Assembly: GCA_963744105.1 (NCBI GenBank)
Contig: CAVUSJ010000002.1
Location: forward strand, 124,001-188,000
DNA from: DASUPK01 sp963744105
Lineage (GTDB): Bacteria; Actinomycetota; Thermoleophilia; Solirubrobacterales; 70-9
Direction of reading: 5' to 3'
DNA length: 64,000 nt
In this document: positions 50,331-58,333 of the stretch, piece after piece
Position numbering within the stretch: the stretch's first letter is position 1
Layout of the letters: the number at the start of each line of letters is the position of its first letter
Notes under the pieces: model-generated
Databases searched by the model: none
The model's input: only the letters and a program-made list of their open reading frames with translations
Told to the model about the DNA's origin: nothing
Position numbers and translations under genes: made by a program

Positions 50331-50492
50331 CGGGACGGGGATAACTACGGACTCAAAGCCGCAGTTCCTCCCGATGACGGTCCGCCGGCGGGCGGGCAGA
50401 CTGCGACGCGCCAAGGGGAGTAGGAAGCCAAACCACCCGCCCGCCGCTGTTGCGACTACGGGCCGTCCTAGGGAGGCGGCCCGTTTGTCTTT
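50331..50492 (+). ncRNA. Candidate structured RNA between two terminators
   Basis: About 160 nt with no ORF, between the csbD terminator and a second terminator (ACGGGCCG 50458-50465 / CGGCCCGT 50477-50484, then TTGTCTTT). It can form a long helix GCGGGCGGG/CCCGCCCGC around 50391-50447 enclosing CAAGGGGAGTAGGAAGCC, whose GGGGAGTAG recalls the yybP-ykoY (Mn2+) riboswitch. No plus-strand gene follows, so it may be a small RNA or remnant. Prediction only. Confidence 0.3.
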
Positions 50493-51238
50493 CAGGAGAC
50501 GTCTCCGACGGATCGCGTCAGCTCGGTTCGGTCGGGAAGCTCGCTGCGCAGCTCGAGCAGGTTGAGGGCCACCACGACGATGACGAGACCCTCGATCGGC
50601 TGCAGCAGCCCGTCGGCGGCCAGGTCGGCCAACGCGATCGCCGCGTCGCTGTGGAACGGGACGCTGACCGCCTCGACCAGAAGCTCGGTGACGATGATCG
50701 TCCCGACCACCATCCACATCACCGGCCAGAAGTTGCCGCGGACGATCTCCCGACTGCGCCGGAGGGAGTCCCAGACGCTGCGGTGCTCGAACTTGGTGAT
50801 CGCCGGGGAGAGGCTGAACCAGGCGAGCCAGAGCAGGCCCGGGATCACCAGCAGGAGGAAGCCGAGGGCGCTCCCGAAGGCGAGGATGAGGTCCAGCGCG
50901 ATCAGCCGCTTGATCGGCACGGCTCGCAGGAGCGCGCGGATGTTCGGCAGCGGCCGATGCTCCCGCCACTCGATCACGGCGGCCGCGGTGAGCCCGGCGT
51001 AGAAGGCCTGGCCGCCGAGGTTGATGACGACGGTGAGCGGCGTGGCGGCCAGGATCGCGAGGTCGCGGGCATTGCGGATCCCCTCGAGCTGGAGGTGATC
51101 GAGGAAGCCGTCCGCGAGCGCCTGCGGCAGAAGGATCACGATCGCCGTCAGGATCAGGAAGAGCCAGTGGGCCCGGTAGGCCGCCACGACCTCGCGGACG
51201 ACCGCCCTTGCGGAAAGCCTGCCCTGCGCGGCGCTCAT
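50492..51238 (-). CDS. Membrane protein (248 aa)
   Basis: About six hydrophobic segments (AHWLFLILTAIVILLPQALA, FYAGLTAAAVIEW, LIALDLILAFGSALGFLLLVIPGLLWLAW, MWMVVGTIIVTELLVEAV and LVIVVVALNLLEL). The SPAITKFEHRSVWDSLRRSREIVRGNFWPV segment resembles the glycerophosphodiester/YciC-like DUF975-type membrane proteins. ATG 51238 overlaps the DUF429 stop (ATGA). Role unknown. Confidence 0.75.
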   Translation of the reverse strand: MSAAQGRLSARAVVREVVAAYRAHWLFLILTAIVILLPQALADGFLDHLQLEGIRNARDLAILAATPLTVVINLGGQAFYAGLTAAAVIEWREHRPLPNIRALLRAVPIKRLIALDLILAFGSALGFLLLVIPGLLWLAWFSLSPAITKFEHRSVWDSLRRSREIVRGNFWPVMWMVVGTIIVTELLVEAVSVPFHSDAAIALADLAADGLLQPIEGLVIVVVALNLLELRSELPDRTELTRSVGDVS

Positions 51239-51990
51239 GGCTGAACGAGGTCGGAGAGGGGATTCGTCGGCACGTGAATCCAACCTTCGCGCACGGCGCG
51301 GTCGGCGTCCTCGCCGGATTCGGGGCCCTGGGTGAGCCCGAGGGCCGCGGCCCGGGCGACCAGGGACGCGATCAGCGCGTCGAAGCAGTTGTGATCGGCG
51401 CCGGCCCGCTCGCGCTCCTGCGGTGTCATCTCGATCCCGCCGAGTCCCTCCTCGACCCGGGAGAGGAGCTCGGGGATCCGGGCGACCCCGACGCGGCTCT
51501 TGTAGCCGGTCGCCGAGATCCCCCAGCCGGCGAGCGCCGGGGCCGGGTAGGCCTCGATCACCTTCCCGGACCCCGCCCGGTCGACGGGCTCGCCGCGAGC
51601 CGCCAGGCGGTCGAGCAGGTAGACACAGCGCATCGCGACCACGCCGATCAGATCGGTGGAGACGCTCAGCGGCCGCCTTGCGCCCCCCTCGATCAGGCGG
51701 CGGTCGGTGGCGCGGAAGCTGAGGTGGAAGCGGTAGAGGTCCTGGTCCTTGCCGGCGCCCGGCCATCCCGCCCGATCGCGGTGCGCGACGACCGCGTCCA
51801 CGAACTCGTCGGGCCAGCCGAAGGGCGCATCGATCCCGACCTTGTCTGAATCGGAGATCGCGTCGAGAAGCGCCTCGTCGTCGAGCCCAGACTCGAGGCG
51901 CGTGACGCGGGGCGCGTCGCCGTCCCAGTCGATCGCGCAGACGCTCGTGTTGACCGGCTGCGCCGCGAGGTCGATGCCGAGCGTCCGCAC
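51235..51990 (-). CDS. DUF429 domain-containing protein (predicted RNase H-fold nuclease)
   Basis: 251 aa from GTG 51990. RTLGIDLAAQPVNTSVCAIDWDG gives the first Asp of the RNase H-like fold, DKVGIDAPFGWPDEFV the second block, VIEAYPAPAL a third, and ADHNCFDALIASLVARAA the C-terminal Asp. This is the DUF429 pattern. Predicted nuclease, substrate unknown. Shares an operon with the membrane protein downstream. Confidence 0.85.
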   Translation of the reverse strand: MRTLGIDLAAQPVNTSVCAIDWDGDAPRVTRLESGLDDEALLDAISDSDKVGIDAPFGWPDEFVDAVVAHRDRAGWPGAGKDQDLYRFHLSFRATDRRLIEGGARRPLSVSTDLIGVVAMRCVYLLDRLAARGEPVDRAGSGKVIEAYPAPALAGWGISATGYKSRVGVARIPELLSRVEEGLGGIEMTPQERERAGADHNCFDALIASLVARAAALGLTQGPESGEDADRAVREGWIHVPTNPLSDLVQP

Positions 51991-52028
51991 TCCGCGATCG
52001 TATGGGGAGCGCGGATAGAGTCGGCGGC

Positions 52029-52676
52029 GTGCCACTGACCTCGGTGACCGACTTCACGGTGCAGGCCCAGCACCTCCTGCGCGACGAGCACCAGTTCAAG
52101 TGGTACGTCGTCACGCTGCTCACGCTGGTGATCTACGTCTACGCCGTCGAGGTCGAGCGGCGCCGCTGGGACATCGTCCTGGCGGGCCTCGCCTTCTGGC
52201 TGGCCGACTGGATCAACGAGATCATCAACTCCCTGATCCTGCACTTCTCGGATCGCGCGGCCCTCTGGACCGTCACCGGGGACACGGCGTATCTGATCCT
52301 GATCGGGCTGACGATCGAGATCTCGCTGATGTTCGCGATCTCGGGCGTGATCTACGCGAAGTCCCTCCCCGATGATCCGAAGGCGAAGTTGCTCGGGATG
52401 CCCAACCGCCTCACGATCGGTCTCGGCTTTTCGCTGTTCGCGACCTTCGTGGAGGTCCTCCTGCACGGGACCGGCTACTTCCACTGGGAGTACTGGTGGT
52501 GGAACTTCCCCTGCGTCCCGCTGATCGTGATCTTCGGCTACCTCTGGTTCTTCCTGATCACCGCCTACGTCTACGACCGGCCCGACAACCGCTCGCGATT
52601 GCGGATCGTCGGCGCCATGGCGGCGATCGTGACCGTCTCGATCCTGCTCTTCGGCGTGATCCTGGAGTGGATCTAG
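52029..52676 (+). CDS. Multi-span membrane protein (215 aa)
   Basis: GTG 52029. Six membrane segments: WYVVTLLTLVIYVYAVEV, IVLAGLAFWLADWINEI, YLILIGLTIEISLMFAISGVIY, GLGFSLFATFVEVLLHG, PLIVIFGYLWFFLITAYVY and AIVTVSILLFGVILEWI. GYFHWEYWWWNFPCVP is an aromatic loop conserved in look. I do not recognise a family. Confidence 0.75.
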   Translation: MPLTSVTDFTVQAQHLLRDEHQFKWYVVTLLTLVIYVYAVEVERRRWDIVLAGLAFWLADWINEIINSLILHFSDRAALWTVTGDTAYLILIGLTIEISLMFAISGVIYAKSLPDDPKAKLLGMPNRLTIGLGFSLFATFVEVLLHGTGYFHWEYWWWNFPCVPLIVIFGYLWFFLITAYVYDRPDNRSRLRIVGAMAAIVTVSILLFGVILEWI

Positions 52677-52701
52677 CGCGACTGCGGGTATAGGGCCCGG
52701 G

Positions 52702-53295
52702 ATGAAGGAGATCCTCCCCGGCGTCTGGCACTGGACCGCGACCCACCCGAGCACCGGCAGCGAGGTGAGCTCGTACTGGGTCCGGCCCTCGCGGGCGGTG
52801 ATCGACGCGCTGCTCCCCGATCAGGGGATCGACGCGTTCGCCGCCGAGCCGCCGGAGCGGGTCCTGCTCTCGAACCGCCATCACCTCCGCCACGCCGAGC
52901 TCTTCCAGCAGGAGCTCGACTGCACGATCCACTGCTCGAAGCCCGGCCTGCACGAGTTCGAGAGCGGCCCCGACGTCGAGGGCTTCGACTTCGGCGACGA
53001 GGTCGCGCCCGGGATCGACGCGATCGAGATCGGGGCGATCTGCCCGGACGAGAGCGCCCTCCTGATCCGCGACGCCGGCGCCCTCGAGATCGCCGACGGC
53101 ATCCGCCACTACGACGGGGAGATGGACTTCTTCTCGGACTGGCTGTTGGGGGACGACCCCGAGGGTGTCAAGGCCGGGCTGCGCGAGGCCTACGCCGGGA
53201 TCCTCGACCGCGACTTCGACAGCCTCCTGTTCGCCCACGGCGACCCGATCGCCGGCGGCGGCAAGGAGGCGTTGCGCCGCTTCGCCGAGATGTAA
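52702..53295 (+). CDS. MBL-fold metallo-hydrolase-like protein
   Basis: 197 aa. Opens ILPGVWHWTATHPSTGSEVSSYWV as many MBL proteins do. The metal motif is altered: LLSNRHHLRHAELF stands where HxHxDH is expected, and LFAHGDPIAGGGKEALRRF matches the C-terminal H-G-x-P region. Metal binding may be partial. Function unknown. SD weak; ATG 52702. Confidence 0.78.
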   Translation: MKEILPGVWHWTATHPSTGSEVSSYWVRPSRAVIDALLPDQGIDAFAAEPPERVLLSNRHHLRHAELFQQELDCTIHCSKPGLHEFESGPDVEGFDFGDEVAPGIDAIEIGAICPDESALLIRDAGALEIADGIRHYDGEMDFFSDWLLGDDPEGVKAGLREAYAGILDRDFDSLLFAHGDPIAGGGKEALRRFAEM

Positions 53296-53330
53296 ACAGG
53301 GCCGCACCGGCGGGCCCGTAATCTGCAGCC

Positions 53331-53822
53331 GTGGCCCGAGGCGAATTCCAGTTGGCGGACGGCACGCCGGACATCACGGCCGCCGGTGGAGTGGTGATCC
53401 ACCGCGACGAGGAGGGGCGCGCGCGGGTCGCCGTCATCCACCGCCCCAAGTACGGGGACTGGTCGCTGCCCAAGGGCAAGCTCGAGAAGGGGGAGGGGTG
53501 GCAGGAGGCCGCCCTTCGCGAGGTCCACGAGGAGATCGGGTACGAGTGCGAGCTGGGGCCCGAGCTCCCGCACGTCTCCTACCTGGACCGGAAGTCCCGC
53601 AGGAAGCTCGTCCGCTACTGGCTGATGGAACCGGTCAGGGGGGAGTTCAAGTCGCACGACGAGGTGGACGAGCTGCGCTGGCTCACGCCCGACGAGACCG
53701 ACGAGCTCCTCACCTATCCGCACGACAAGGAGCTCGTCAAGAAGGCCCTGCGGCGCTACCGCTGGCGGCGCTTCACGCGGGCGCTGACGCCCTGGTCGCG
53801 GCAGCCGATGCCGGGCGTGTGA
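53331..53822 (+). CDS. NUDIX hydrolase
   Basis: 163 aa from GTG 53331. The complete Nudix box G-x5-E-x7-REUxEExGU is GKLEKGEGWQEAALREVHEEIGYE. AAGGVVIHRDEEGRARVAVIHRPKYGDWSLPKGK precedes it in MutT-like order. It hydrolyses a nucleoside diphosphate linked to X, perhaps oxidised nucleotides or diadenosine polyphosphates. Confidence 0.92.
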   Translation: MARGEFQLADGTPDITAAGGVVIHRDEEGRARVAVIHRPKYGDWSLPKGKLEKGEGWQEAALREVHEEIGYECELGPELPHVSYLDRKSRRKLVRYWLMEPVRGEFKSHDEVDELRWLTPDETDELLTYPHDKELVKKALRRYRWRRFTRALTPWSRQPMPGV

Positions 53823-53859
53823 GCGTGTAACGCGCAGCGCTTACGATGGACTGAACGGC

Positions 53860-54381
53860 ATGACCAACAACACCGAAACCGCGATTCTCGCCGGAGGCTG
53901 TTTCTGGGGCGTGCAGGAGCTGCTTCGCAAGCGCGACGGCGTCATCTCGACCCGCGTCGGCTACACCGGCGGCGAGAACGACAACCCCACCTACGGCAAC
54001 CATCCCGGCCACGCCGAGGCCGTGGAGATCGTCTTCGACCCGGAGCGGATCTCCTATCGGGACATCCTCGAGTTCTTCTTCCAGATCCACGACCCGACGA
54101 CCAAGGACCGCCAGGGCAACGACATCGGCTCGAGCTACCGCTCCGAGATCTTCTACACGACCGACGAGCAGCGCCAGGTCGCAGAGGACACGATCGCCGA
54201 CGTCGACGCCTCGGGCCTCTGGCCGGGCAAGGTCGTCACGGAGATCAGCGAGGCAGTCCCGTTCTGGGAGGCCGAGCCGGAGCATCAGGACTACCTGCAG
54301 CACTACCCGAACGGCTACACCTGCCACTTCCCGAGGCCGGACTGGAAGCTGCCGCACCGCGCGACGGCGTCCAGCTCCTAG
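53860..54381 (+). CDS. msrA: Peptide methionine-S-sulfoxide reductase MsrA
   Basis: 173 aa. The catalytic motif GGCFWG (AILAGGCFWGVQELL), RVGYTGGENDNPTYGNHPGHAEAVEIVFDP and HDPTTKDRQGNDIGSSYRSEIFY (in parts) are diagnostic. It repairs oxidised methionine in proteins with thioredoxin. Start ATG 53860. A large palindromic hairpin follows. Confidence 0.95.
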   Translation: MTNNTETAILAGGCFWGVQELLRKRDGVISTRVGYTGGENDNPTYGNHPGHAEAVEIVFDPERISYRDILEFFFQIHDPTTKDRQGNDIGSSYRSEIFYTTDEQRQVAEDTIADVDASGLWPGKVVTEISEAVPFWEAEPEHQDYLQHYPNGYTCHFPRPDWKLPHRATASSS

Positions 54382-54401
54382 CCGCGAGACCCAGGCACGG
54401 G

Positions 54402-54481
54402 CCAGCGGGTCCTGTCGCCGGATTTCATCGACACGCGCGAACCCGCGCGTGTCGAGGGTGAAGTCCGGCGCCACCCGCTGG
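54402..54481. repeat. 80-bp interrupted palindrome downstream of msrA
   Basis: Three nested arm pairs share one centre (54441/54442): CCAGCGGGT (54402-54410) with ACCCGCTGG (54473-54481), GCCGGA with TCCGGC, and the 11-bp CGACACGCGCG (54429-54439) with CGCGCGTGTCG (54444-54454). No T-tract. It could be a structured RNA, a bidirectional attenuator or a REP-like element. Confidence 0.65.
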
Positions 54482-54562
54482 AGATGCCGTCCCGCCAAAC
54501 AACTCCGCGGCGGATTACGGATGCGGCGCGTCCGGATAACTGCGGGAATCTGCTTCGAGACG

Positions 54563-54985
54563 ATGCGAGCGAAGGGAATTCATCACGTCGATCTCGCCGT
54601 GGCCGACGTTGAGCGGTCGCTCGCCTTCTATCTCGACCTGCTCGGGCCGCTCGGATGGGCGGAGGGGATCAGGTATCCGACCTACAGAGGCACGGAGGAG
54701 GTCGTCTACCTCGTGCGAGGAGAAGTCCGTGACGGTGGTCTCGGCCTGCGTCCAGCCGACGGCGGCACCTACCGCTACTACGACGTCGGCGTCGAGCACA
54801 TCGCCATCGAGGTTGAGCGACGAGAGGACGTTGATGAAGCGCACGCACGCTGCCTCGCAAGCGGCGCAAACGTTCACTTCCCGCCCGAGGAGGATCGCGA
54901 CGAGCCTGGCTACTACGCATTCTTCGTCTTCGATCCGGACGGCATCCGCGTCGAGATCTTTTGCTGGCCGCGGTCCGAAAGCTGA
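54563..54985 (+). CDS. VOC (glyoxalase-like) family protein
   Basis: 140 aa. IHHVDLAVADVERSLAFYLDLLG (metal His and fold start), VGVEHIAIEVERREDVDEAHAR, and PPEEDRDEPGYYAFFVFDPDGIRVEI at the end (metal Glu). One VOC domain of normal length, likely a metal-dependent lyase or dioxygenase-like enzyme. Start ATG 54563. Its stop abuts the convergent SnoaL-like gene. A fragment of a close paralogue lies at 56506-56670. Confidence 0.85.
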   Translation: MRAKGIHHVDLAVADVERSLAFYLDLLGPLGWAEGIRYPTYRGTEEVVYLVRGEVRDGGLGLRPADGGTYRYYDVGVEHIAIEVERREDVDEAHARCLASGANVHFPPEEDRDEPGYYAFFVFDPDGIRVEIFCWPRSES

Positions 54986-55387
54986 TCAGCCAGGCGACCC
55001 GGCGGCTTCGAGGGCCTTGGAGAGGTCCTGTCCCCACTCGAAACGAGCGATCCTGCCCTCGTGCAGGGTCCAGGTGTGGGCCTCTTCGTTGACGAGCTCC
55101 CGCTCGCTTCCGCGGCCGCGTATGTGCCAGCTGACGGCGGCCACGACAACGTCCCCACAGTCGTACAGCTCCCGAAGCTCGTGACGGGATTCCTCCCAGG
55201 GCTCGGCGAAGCGGCGCATGGCCTGCGCGACGGCGACGAGCCCGCGGCGGACACCGGGTTCGACCGCGTATGGAGGATTGACGTACTCAACGTCGGGGGT
55301 CGCGAGCTTCAGAAGCTCCTCGGGATCTCGATCGATCCGCCCCGACTCGTAGATGTGGCGGACGATCTCGACGTTCTCAACCGACAT
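54986..55387 (-). CDS. SnoaL-like / NTF2-fold protein
   Basis: 133 aa. Begins SVENVEIVRHIYESGRIDRDP, with VEYVNPPYAVEPGVRRG and the closing TWTLHEGRIARFEWGQDLSKALEAAG. This is the very common Thermoleophilia-type SnoaL-like/ketosteroid isomerase-related group. Substrate unknown. Upstream DNA resembles that of its paralogue at 55968. Confidence 0.82.
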   Translation of the reverse strand: MSVENVEIVRHIYESGRIDRDPEELLKLATPDVEYVNPPYAVEPGVRRGLVAVAQAMRRFAEPWEESRHELRELYDCGDVVVAAVSWHIRGRGSERELVNEEAHTWTLHEGRIARFEWGQDLSKALEAAGSPG

Positions 55388-55462
55388 CGCCAGGGCAGTA
55401 TCTCGCGGCTACTCGCGGACCACTCCTTTCCATGCAAAGCGCCGCTAGGCGCGGCGGCTCGT

Positions 55463-55888
55463 TCACGTCGTCTTGACGACCATCACCGTGCAGTCGGCCT
55501 GGTGCGTGACTGTGTTCGGAACGCTGCCGAGCACGCGACGCTTCATCCCCTTGTTGCCGATTACCAGCAGATCGGCGCCACACTCTGACGCGAGCCGCAC
55601 CAGCACGTCTGCGGGATCGCCCTCGTCTGAGCGCGTCTCGCACTCGATCCCCGCTTGACGGAGGGTCTCCTCGCTCCGCCCGAGGATCGTTCTCACCCGC
55701 GCCCGCGAGCTCACGGCCCACTGAAGCTCGACGTCCTGACCCCTGCCTGCAGGCGAGCCTCGCGAGCCCGGGAAGGCACTCAGCAATACGAGCTTGGCCC
55801 CGAAGCGACGAGCGAGCTCAGCGGCCTGCTTGACCGCCTCCTCTGCGGTTGCAGATCCGTCTGTCCCGACGGCGACGGTAGAGATCAT
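55463..55888 (-). CDS. Universal stress protein (UspA family)
   Basis: 141 aa. STVAVGTDGSATAEEAVKQAAELA opens the fold and GADLLVIGNKGMKRRVLGSVPNTV contains the ATP-binding G-x2-G-x9-G(S/N) motif, so an ATP-binding Usp is likely. Start ATG 55888. It helps survival under stress by an unknown mechanism. Confidence 0.9.
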   Translation of the reverse strand: MISTVAVGTDGSATAEEAVKQAAELARRFGAKLVLLSAFPGSRGSPAGRGQDVELQWAVSSRARVRTILGRSEETLRQAGIECETRSDEGDPADVLVRLASECGADLLVIGNKGMKRRVLGSVPNTVTHQADCTVMVVKTT

Positions 55889-55949
55889 CCGAGCGCAGTA
55901 TCCAACAAATAGGCCCGACGAACTAGCGCTTTCCACGCAAAGCAGTGCT

Positions 55950-55966
55950 GCTTTTCGTCCAAAAGC
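55950..55966. repeat. Hairpin repeat, copy 1
   Basis: GCTTTTCGTCCAAAAGC, loop CGTCC. Member of the TCGTCCAAAGC family found four times between 55.9 and 57.4 kb in intergenic DNA. Confidence 0.55.
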
Positions 55967-55967
55967 A

Positions 55968-56363
55968 CTACTCCGAGAGCCCAGCGGCCTCGAGGGCCCC
56001 CTTCCGGTCGGTGAAGACCGCGTTGCTGGTCAGCCTCCCGTCGTTCACGGTCCAGACGGAGAAGACGTCCATGTCCAGGTCGAGCCCGCTGCCCTTGGCT
56101 GTCCCCAGCGCGCGCGAGACGACCAGCACCCTGTCGCCGGCGTCGATGAATTCGCTGGGCTCGACCCGGAAGTCCTCGTAGACGTCGAAGATCCCGCGCA
56201 GCGCGTTTCCGATCTCGCCCCCGCGGCGGGTGCCGGGCTCCACCGCCTCCGGGTTCTGGCGGTACTCGAAGCCCGGCGCGGTCAGCTCGGCCGCGACCGA
56301 GAAGTCGCCTCGCGCCCAGCCCTCATAGACGCTGCGGACGAGCTCGACGTTCTCCTCCGACAT
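55968..56363 (-). CDS. SnoaL-like / NTF2-fold protein (paralogue)
   Basis: 131 aa. SEENVELVRSVYEGWARGDF, FEYRQNPEAVEPGTRRGGE and VWTVNDGRLTSNAVFTDRKGALEAAGLSE match the SnoaL-like group. Start ATG 56363. The promoter-side sequences of this gene and the 54986 paralogue share GGNAGTATCTCGC and CTTTCCATGC blocks, showing the pair arose by duplication. Confidence 0.82.
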   Translation of the reverse strand: MSEENVELVRSVYEGWARGDFSVAAELTAPGFEYRQNPEAVEPGTRRGGEIGNALRGIFDVYEDFRVEPSEFIDAGDRVLVVSRALGTAKGSGLDLDMDVFSVWTVNDGRLTSNAVFTDRKGALEAAGLSE

Positions 56364-56416
56364 CGTCCACGGAGTATCTCGCCGTCCACCCCTGCTTTCC
56401 ATGCGAAGGAGCAGAT

Positions 56417-56440
56417 GGCCGCTTCTCGTCCAAAGCAGCC
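56417..56440. repeat. Hairpin repeat, copy 2
   Basis: GGCCGCTTCTCGTCC then AAAGCAGCC; arms GGC-GCTT and AAGC-GCC. Lies between a SnoaL-like start and the VOC fragment. Confidence 0.55.
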
Positions 56441-56505
56441 AAAGGAGGTCCAAAACAGACCGCCCAGGGCAGATTGTGAGATGTGGCCGTGGAGCGCGGC
56501 GCGTC

Positions 56506-56670
56506 TGTCCGCCCGAGGAAGAGTGGGACCTACCGGGCTACTACGCCTTCTTCGTCTTCGACCCCGACGGGATTCGCATCGAGGTTTGTCACCATCCCGA
56601 TCAGGTCCGCAAGCAATGGGATGCCGGAGAACACCTCGAGGTCAAGATGCACCGGGCTGACGCTCCCTAA
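56506..56670 (+). pseudogene. VOC C-terminal fragment
   Basis: The frame carries CPPEEEWDLPGYYAFFVFDPDGIRIEV, nearly the same as PPEEDRDEPGYYAFFVFDPDGIRVEI of the VOC protein at 54563. The first 100 residues are missing and no good start exists; it then continues HHPDQVRKQWDAGEH to a stop. A relic of a duplicated VOC gene. Confidence 0.72.
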
Positions 56671-56756
56671 TCCGTAGGTACAGCGCATCGTGTCGGAGGA
56701 AGTCTGCGATATGCCCCGACTGGCCCGGGACCGACTGAATCTGGTGCAAAGCGGAT

Positions 56757-56780
56757 AGCCGCTTCTCGTCCAAAGCGGCT
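56757..56780. repeat. Hairpin repeat, copy 3
   Basis: AGCCGCTT-CTCGTCC-AAAGCGGCT forms an almost perfect 8-9 bp stem. In the gap before the AHSA1-type gene. Confidence 0.6.
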
Positions 56781-56855
56781 ACTCCGAAAACCCGAACTCC
56801 GCCGGAAACTCATCGCCGCTTCGGCCAGGCCGTTCACGCGTAGGATCGTTCTGAG

Positions 56856-57302
56856 ATGGCCGAGGGCAACGGACTGACCCTGAGCCTGGAGCGGACTATG
56901 AGCGCCCCACGGGAGGTCGTATACAGGGCGCTGACCGAACCTGATGAGCTCGCGAAGTGGTGGGGTCCCAAGGGCTTCACTTCTCCGAACGTGGACTTCG
57001 ATCCGCAGGTCGGGGGCAGCTATCGAATCGCGATGCAGCCCCCGGACGGCGAGCTGTTCCATCTGTCAGGAGAGTTCAGGGAGGTTGAACCCCCCAGCCG
57101 CCTGGGGTACACGTTTCGATGGGATCCCCCCAATCCGGATGACCGTGAAACGGTGGCGACGCTCGAGCTTGAGGCTCTGGGTGATGAGACCAAGGTCGTC
57201 CTCACCCACGGCGAGTTCTCCACCGAGGAACGCCTCTCCCTCCACGAAGGAGGCTGGACCGACAGTTTCGACCGCCTCGGGCAGCTGTTCGGCTCGGACT
57301 AG
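56856..57302 (+). CDS. SRPBCC/AHSA1-domain protein
   Basis: 148 aa. LERTMSAPREVVYRALTEPDELAKWWGPKGFTSPNVDFDPQVGG (in parts) with the WWGP motif is diagnostic for the AHSA1 (Aha1 C-terminal-like) subgroup of SRPBCC proteins. LTHGEFSTEERLSLHEGGWTDSFDRLGQLF closes it (HxxGW...L..L). Ligand binding unknown. Start ATG 56856. Confidence 0.88.
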   Translation: MAEGNGLTLSLERTMSAPREVVYRALTEPDELAKWWGPKGFTSPNVDFDPQVGGSYRIAMQPPDGELFHLSGEFREVEPPSRLGYTFRWDPPNPDDRETVATLELEALGDETKVVLTHGEFSTEERLSLHEGGWTDSFDRLGQLFGSD

Positions 57303-57311
57303 CCCGGCCCC

Positions 57312-57328
57312 CTTTCGTCCAAAGCAGC
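57312..57328. repeat. Hairpin repeat, copy 4 (partial)
   Basis: CTTTCGTCCAAAGCAGC, one arm shortened. Just after the AHSA1-type gene. The remaining gap to 57471 shows no gene. Confidence 0.45.
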
Positions 57329-57471
57329 ATTCTTCGGCAATCGCGGCTCGCTACGGGCGTGAGTCCGGTGGGATGCCACCAGCAACCGGACCACCTGCGG
57401 GGAACCTATCGCCAAACATTCAGCCTGGCGTTCGGTTCCTCGCCTGAGTAGGGTGCCGCGCGGGAGAAGGA

Positions 57472-58194
57472 ATGGGTTACCTGGTCAAAGCGCCACTCGG
57501 TCTCGGGATGTTCGTCGGCGGGCTGATCCTGGCCAACGTCAAGCTCATCTCGCTGCTCGAGACCGGGACGTGCGCCTCGGGGAACACGCCGTACCAGATC
57601 GCCCGCCCCTGCCCGTCCGGCACCGGCACGGACATCCTCATCCTGATGGCGTCGATCTTCGCCACGATCATCGGCATCGGCCTGTTCGCCTACCGCGGGG
57701 ACCCGCCCTGGGACAAGAACCGGCCGATCAACCTGGACAGCGACTTCTCGTTCCCGGCCTTCGCCTGGGGCGTCGCGTTCACCAGCACCGGCGCGGTGTC
57801 GCTGATCGCCGGGCTCACCAACGAGGCCGTCAAGCAGAACGCGGGCAGCAAGCTCGGCGCCCTGATCGTCGGCGGCACCTTCCTGGTGATGGGGCTGCCG
57901 GTGCTGTTCGTGTCTCTCCGCTACCTCGTCCACGACTTCACCCACCGCGGCGAGCAGCGGGCCAAGGCGGAGGCCCGTGTGGCCTCCACCGGCGGTGCCG
58001 GCGCGACGCAGCGGATGACCAGCCGGTTGCCCTGGACCGGTGGAGGCGGGTTCACGTTCGGCAGCAGCGGTAGGGGCGGCGGCACCGGCGGCCAGATCGC
58101 CAAGCTCGAGCGGCTGCAGAGGCTCCGCGAGTCCGGCGCGCTGACCGAGCTCGAGTTCGAGCGCGAGAAGGCCAAGGTCCTCTCCGAGAGCTAG
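57472..58194 (+). CDS. Four-span membrane protein with C-terminal SHOCT domain
   Basis: 240 aa. Membrane segments near 8-28, 52-73, 98-118 and 128-150, then a Gly-rich linker and a SHOCT motif (IAKLERLQRLRESGALTELEFEREKAKVL). SHOCT is a short C-terminal oligomerisation-type module found on many bacterial membrane proteins. Function unknown. Start ATG 57472. A hairpin terminator follows the stop. Confidence 0.82.
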   Translation: MGYLVKAPLGLGMFVGGLILANVKLISLLETGTCASGNTPYQIARPCPSGTGTDILILMASIFATIIGIGLFAYRGDPPWDKNRPINLDSDFSFPAFAWGVAFTSTGAVSLIAGLTNEAVKQNAGSKLGALIVGGTFLVMGLPVLFVSLRYLVHDFTHRGEQRAKAEARVASTGGAGATQRMTSRLPWTGGGGFTFGSSGRGGGTGGQIAKLERLQRLRESGALTELEFEREKAKVLSES

Positions 58195-58217
58195 GCGGGG
58201 CCCCGAAGGACCCCGCC
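58194..58217 (+). terminator. GC-rich hairpin after the SHOCT protein gene
   Basis: GGCGGGG (58194-58200) and CCCCGCC (58211-58217). No long T-tract, so efficiency is uncertain. Confidence 0.5.
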
Positions 58218-58333
58218 CATTCTCACCGCGCCGAATCGAATCAGGCAATCCCTCCCTGGGATCGTTGTCCACCCCTGAAACATCTCCCGCTGGGTCCGGT
58301 TGCGGTTTTCGCAGGACAGATAGCGTGCGGCCC

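Noticed and set aside
50420..50560. Confident call of a yybP-ykoY manganese riboswitch
   Set aside because: Only GGGGAGTAG matches clearly, and the next gene is on the opposite strand; kept only as a candidate structured RNA.
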